Below are positions 60,645 to 64,000 of a stretch of DNA of 64,000 nt, piece after piece. The stretch covers positions 806,001 through 870,000 of the forward strand of contig NC_060201.1 of assembly GCF_020623625.1 (NCBI RefSeq). The letters run 5' to 3'. The notes beneath the pieces were generated by a model, which was not told the DNA's origin, did not search any database, and was given only the letters and a program-made list of their open reading frames with translations. This DNA comes from Saccharomycodes ludwigii (taxonomy: Eukaryota > Ascomycota > Saccharomycetes > Saccharomycodales > Saccharomycodaceae). The translations under genes were made by a program, and so were the position numbers. How positions within the stretch are numbered: position 1 is the stretch's first letter; every line of letters begins with the position of its first letter.

Positions 60645-62357
60645 TTAATCAAACATTGATTGTGGCAAATCTCTTAAATAAACAAGTAAATCATCTTTCC
60701 CCAATTTTGGATTGTCCAATTGCCATCTTAAAACTTGATCATTAATTTTTTTCATCCATGGACCTGGTTTCTTATTGATAAATTTAGCAATTTCTTTACC
60801 ATTCATCAATAACTTAAGTTGACACACATCCATTAAATCCAAAGACTCGATATAGTCTCCAATTTTAGTACCTTTTTTATACAAGATTTCATTTAATTTA
60901 ATTGCCAATGGTAGATAATCTTTATATTTCAATAGCTCCAAGCCAATATCACTTCTTTTAGGAACGGATACATTATCGTTATATAGGAACTCAAAGGTTT
61001 TTTCAAAAATTTCAATATTAGAAACCAATACTTCCACCGTGGTGTATATTTTCTTGCTATACTTCAAATTTTCCCTTATAATCCAATCGCTTAAATTAAT
61101 TTTAAAAGTTGGTTTTTTTAAGGGATTTGGATAAATATTAATTTCGGAAAAAATAGAGAGTATTACAGATAATGTTAATATTTCATTGCATTCAGTTGGT
61201 GTCAAAGATTTATTTTCAGCAAAAAACTGTTCATTGGAAAAAAATTGGAAATTTGAAGTTTCATTAACAATATTTCCCATGATATTGTCAGATAGTTTGT
61301 TACCATCGTATATTTCATGGAGCGTTTTAAGTAAATTAGTATGTGTGGAATTGAATTGGATTACTTCTGGAGACAAACCATGATAAAATATTGAATTGAT
61401 CAAATGGTTATCACAAAGCAACTTTAATCCAATTTTAGTAGATTCTACAGTAGAAAAAATCTTAGATAACTCGATTCCAATGCGCTCTTTTGAGATCTTG
61501 TTTATCAAAGCTTGATTTAACGCATCATTATTTTCTTTTAAACATTTAATAATGGCTTCATCCAACTTAAAATTTCTGTAGGTGCTACTGAATCTAATTA
61601 ATCTTAAGATTCTCAAAGGATCGTCCAGAAAAGTTTTCAGAGGAGGTAGCGGTGTTCGCAATATCCCCAATTTCAGATCTTGCAAACCTTTCCCGGTAAA
61701 ATCTTCAATTTTCTCAGTAGTAATGTTATAAAACAAAGCATTTAGTGTTGCATCTCGTCTCATTGCATCTTCCCTTGGAGTACCACAGGTGATAACGGGG
61801 ATTCTACTGTCGTCACCATAGGACTCGTTTCTTAGATTAACAAAATCAATATCCAACCCTAAAATGGTTGTGGTGGCAGTTTCTAAATGCTTTGACTTTT
61901 CTGGATTTTTCTTAATTTTTGCGATGGTGGAATTATTTAAAGCATCGGGGGGTAAACCAGCTAAATGATGTTTAATATAAAATTGTTGTAAATTGGATGC
62001 AAACAATTCGCCACTCATTTTATTAAGCGCAATATCCAAATCGTGAGAATCTTTATTTAACAATTTATCCCGGACCCAACCTCCGGTAATTCTAGCCACT
62101 AGTTGATCTTCTGTTTCATCGTTATCGCTATGAACCGTGGTATTGGTAGAATTATAATAATCTACATATTTTCTTATTAAATTGCATAATAGCTTTTCTT
62201 TATCATTTAATTTTATTTGGGGAGAAGACGAAGAAATATTGGTCATTTTGTTGATGAAAGATGTGGTGTGGCGGTATAATTTTGTGATATACAATGGGAA
62301 CTTTTGATTTTTTGTAGCAAGAGTGATTTTAAATAGTGTGTGGTAATAATAATTCAT
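60645..62357 (-). CDS. CCA1: CCA-adding tRNA nucleotidyltransferase Cca1
   Basis: A 570-residue class II nucleotidyltransferase that adds and repairs the 3' CCA of tRNAs. The nucleotidyltransferase domain has RITGGWVRDKLL and the metal-binding HDLDIAL, followed by CGTPREDAMRRDATLNALFY, DFTGKGLQDLK, LDDPLRILRLIRF and KISKERIGIELSK. The C-terminal part ends with KPGPWMKKINDQVLRWQLDN, as in yeast. The first ATG (62357) gives a basic, Tyr-rich presequence suited to mitochondria. A second in-frame ATG at 62246 (MTNISSSSPQ) corresponds to the cytosolic/nuclear start known in S. cerevisiae, where one gene serves three compartments through alternative starts. Equivalent to YER168C. Confidence 0.97.
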   Translation of the reverse strand: MNYYYHTLFKITLATKNQKFPLYITKLYRHTTSFINKMTNISSSSPQIKLNDKEKLLCNLIRKYVDYYNSTNTTVHSDNDETEDQLVARITGGWVRDKLLNKDSHDLDIALNKMSGELFASNLQQFYIKHHLAGLPPDALNNSTIAKIKKNPEKSKHLETATTTILGLDIDFVNLRNESYGDDSRIPVITCGTPREDAMRRDATLNALFYNITTEKIEDFTGKGLQDLKLGILRTPLPPLKTFLDDPLRILRLIRFSSTYRNFKLDEAIIKCLKENNDALNQALINKISKERIGIELSKIFSTVESTKIGLKLLCDNHLINSIFYHGLSPEVIQFNSTHTNLLKTLHEIYDGNKLSDNIMGNIVNETSNFQFFSNEQFFAENKSLTPTECNEILTLSVILSIFSEINIYPNPLKKPTFKINLSDWIIRENLKYSKKIYTTVEVLVSNIEIFEKTFEFLYNDNVSVPKRSDIGLELLKYKDYLPLAIKLNEILYKKGTKIGDYIESLDLMDVCQLKLLMNGKEIAKFINKKPGPWMKKINDQVLRWQLDNPKLGKDDLLVYLRDLPQSMFD

Positions 62358-63136
62358 ATAATAGTATATATGATGGGGAGAGGGGGGAGGAGGGGGAGGA
62401 AGAGAGTATAAGTGAAAAGAAAAAGAAAAAGTTAATGTTTCAAATGTAAGTTGTAATGGATATTTTTTTTTTTTTTAATTTTGAATAATACGGATGAAAA
62501 GAAATGAAAGATGGAATGGGGTGTGAGTTATCGGAGTATCGGATTATTTGAGAATCGGATTACGGAAGGATTTAATTATTTTTGTAATTTCGGACAGCTG
62601 GGTTATGAGATATTCGGATTGTATGATAATTTTTTTTTTGTACTCCCCTTTTTTTTTTTTTGTTTGTTTAAAACGCTAAACAAAAAAAAGAAAAGAAAAG
62701 AAAAAAAAAAGAAATGAGCAAGCGTGGTATGAAAAAATGAGAGAGAAAATAACACAAAATAATAATAATATTTTTTTCTTTTTTCTATTGTTAAAAAAAC
62801 ATGAAAAGAAAGGGGAGAAAGTTTGGTGGAGGTAAAAACCTGAAAATTAAAAATAAATCCAATTTTTGAAAGGGTAATCCATCTTCCTTTTTCCCTTTCT
62901 TAACTATCACTTTTAATTCAATTCTTAACTACATCTTTTAACCTTATAACTCTTTCCTTTCCAACTAACCCATCAAACTCTTTTATTATTAACAATCACA
63001 ACCATTGCTCACCACTTAATTTCACCAAAATAATAATAATAAAAAAAGGGGATAATAGAAAAATAAATTAAATTAAATTAAATTAAATTAAATTAAAAAT
63101 TACCTCTGGGTTGTAAAAAGCCGTATATTCAAAAAA

Positions 63137-63168
<32 letters not shown>

Positions 63169-63327
63169 AAGAAATCCTTTCTTTCACCATTTATTACAAC
63201 CACCAGCCCTCCCGAGAATAAAGAGCACCTTTAACAAAAAAAAGAAAAATAAATTAAAATTAAAATAAGTTAAAATAAAATAAAATATAGCAAAACAGAA
63301 TAAAATTATCCAAGACATTATTACATA
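62358..63327. promoter_or_regulatory. Divergent promoter region CCA1/GIS1-RPH1 with stress-element cores
   Basis: A 970 bp gap. AGGGG cores (stress response element) occur at 62381, 62391, 62811-62815 and 63047-63051, the first two within a G-rich purine patch. Gis1 and Rph1 themselves bind AGGGG-type sites in S. cerevisiae, so self-control is conceivable. Pyrimidine-rich DNA at 62880-63000, an AAATT pentamer array at 63066-63098 and A runs near 63131-63155 complete the leader. Confidence 0.4.
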
Positions 63328-64000
63328 ATGAGTCTTCATCCCAATCAGCAGCAGCTCAATAATAAAATCACAACTGCAATACCACAACAATCAAAAATTA
63401 AACCGGCTCATACCCTAAATGGTGTACCTGTATTCAAACCAACATGGCAGGAATTTAAAGATTTCTATAAATTTGTCACAGAAATTAACCCAATAGGAAT
63501 GCAAACAGGTATAGTCAAAATTATACCCCCTAAAGAATGGTTAGATCTACAAAAAATCACTCCTGAACTACTACAACAAATAGTCATCGATAAACCAATA
63601 GAACAGCATATAACTAATGGCAGTTCTACTCAGAGAGGTTCATATTTTATATCCAATATAGAAAAATCAAAAAAGTATAACATAATACAATGGAAAGATC
63701 TCTCCAATGACTATAAACTACCTTCAATCAGTGGTAGTAGCACAAGCACTAGCAGCACAAGTGGTTCAAAATTAAAAAAGAAAAACTATCTAAAAGATTT
63801 CCAATTACAAGATTACAAAAAATTTTATGAATCAGGCGAATATAATTTCGAAGACTTATCACAATTCGATGATCCCAAAAGAATAGAGTATTTAGAAAAT
63901 TACTATTGGAAAACTCTAAATTTTACAACCCCCTTGTATGGAGCTGACACGCTGGGCACAGTTTTTAATCCAGAACTTAAAATATGGAACGTTTCATGCT
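63328..64000 (+). CDS. RPH1: Gis1/Rph1-like JmjN-JmjC regulator (5' part only)
   Basis: The frame opens at the ATG at 63328 and stays open to the right edge (224 codons). The JmjN domain is clear at residues 34-75: GVPVFKPTWQEFKDFYKFV, then GIVKIIPPKEW. The start of the JmjC region follows at about residue 190: YWKTLNFTTPLYGADTLGTV, nearly the same as in S. cerevisiae Rph1 and Gis1. Rph1 demethylates H3K36 and represses PHR1; Gis1 acts in post-diauxic gene expression. Both carry C-terminal C2H2 zinc fingers, which lie outside this window. The iron-ligand residues of JmjC also lie beyond the edge, so activity cannot be judged. As the single pre-duplication copy it equals both YER169W and YDR096W. 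Confidence 0.93.
   Translation, partial: MSLHPNQQQLNNKITTAIPQQSKIKPAHTLNGVPVFKPTWQEFKDFYKFVTEINPIGMQTGIVKIIPPKEWLDLQKITPELLQQIVIDKPIEQHITNGSSTQRGSYFISNIEKSKKYNIIQWKDLSNDYKLPSISGSSTSTSSTSGSKLKKKNYLKDFQLQDYKKFYESGEYNFEDLSQFDDPKRIEYLENYYWKTLNFTTPLYGADTLGTVFNPELKIWNVSC

Noticed and set aside
1-64000. CRISPR arrays, bacterial operons or intact transposons
   Set aside because: None seen; direct repeats are microsatellites or minisatellites, and all genes are fungal.

Overview
The window is a chromosomal segment from a budding yeast (Saccharomycotina, order Saccharomycetales). It is AT-rich. Almost every gene is a single uninterrupted reading frame. The intergenic gaps are full of long A or T runs. 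The proteins are clear orthologues of Saccharomyces cerevisiae genes, and their order interleaves two S. cerevisiae regions that are sisters from the whole-genome duplication: YDR081C to YDR096W (PDC2, STN1, RRP8, TVP23, AFR1, SSS1, RRP1, SLU7, VTC5, ILT1, RLI1, UBC13, DNF2, GIS1) and YER158C to YER169W (AFR1 paralogue, BUR6, SPT2, RAD4, GCG1, CHD1, PAB1, DNF1, BCK2, CCA1, RPH1). All orientations agree, and each duplicated pair is present once. The organism is therefore a yeast whose lineage did not undergo that duplication. Low GC and long homopolymers would fit Saccharomycodes or a relative, but that genus-level guess is inference.

Layout. 1-6.2 kb: PDC2 (3' end off the left edge), a 5-hydroxyisourate hydrolase that is extra to the ancestral order, and STN1 with a tandem-repeat C-terminus. 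6.4-12.6 kb: RRP8, TVP23, AFR1, BUR6, SSS1. 12.6-14.6 kb: a gene-free region with a possible eroded LTR, ending in an intron-containing tRNA-Trp. 14.8-20.6 kb: RRP1, SLU7 and VTC5; the last two are each interrupted by one apparent frameshift. 20.7-29.5 kb: SPT2, RAD4, ILT1, GCG1 and RLI1, all on the minus strand. 29.5-32.4 kb: a 2.9 kb divergent intergenic region with no convincing gene. 32.4-41.0 kb: CHD1, PAB1 and UBC13 on the plus strand. 41.2-49.5 kb: three tandem minus-strand Zn2Cys6 regulators of the YRR1/YRM1/PDR8 type, the middle one with an in-frame stop; this block interrupts the UBC13-DNF synteny and is the main accessory insertion. 50.5-64 kb: a DNF1/DNF2-type lipid flippase, BCK2, CCA1 and the start of a GIS1/RPH1 demethylase-family regulator that runs off the right edge.

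Functionally these are mostly housekeeping genes: ribosome biogenesis and recycling (RRP8, RRP1, RLI1), transcription and chromatin (BUR6, SPT2, CHD1, GIS1/RPH1), splicing (SLU7), DNA repair (RAD4, UBC13), mRNA handling (PAB1), tRNA maturation (CCA1), membrane traffic (TVP23, SSS1, DNF), polyphosphate (VTC5) and telomere capping (STN1). No CRISPR array or complete mobile element was seen, and nothing here makes a convincing wholly new system. The most informative oddities are the regulator array, the breaks in SLU7 and VTC5, and the extra hydroxyisourate hydrolase. All identifications come from reading translations against remembered family sequences; no search was run.
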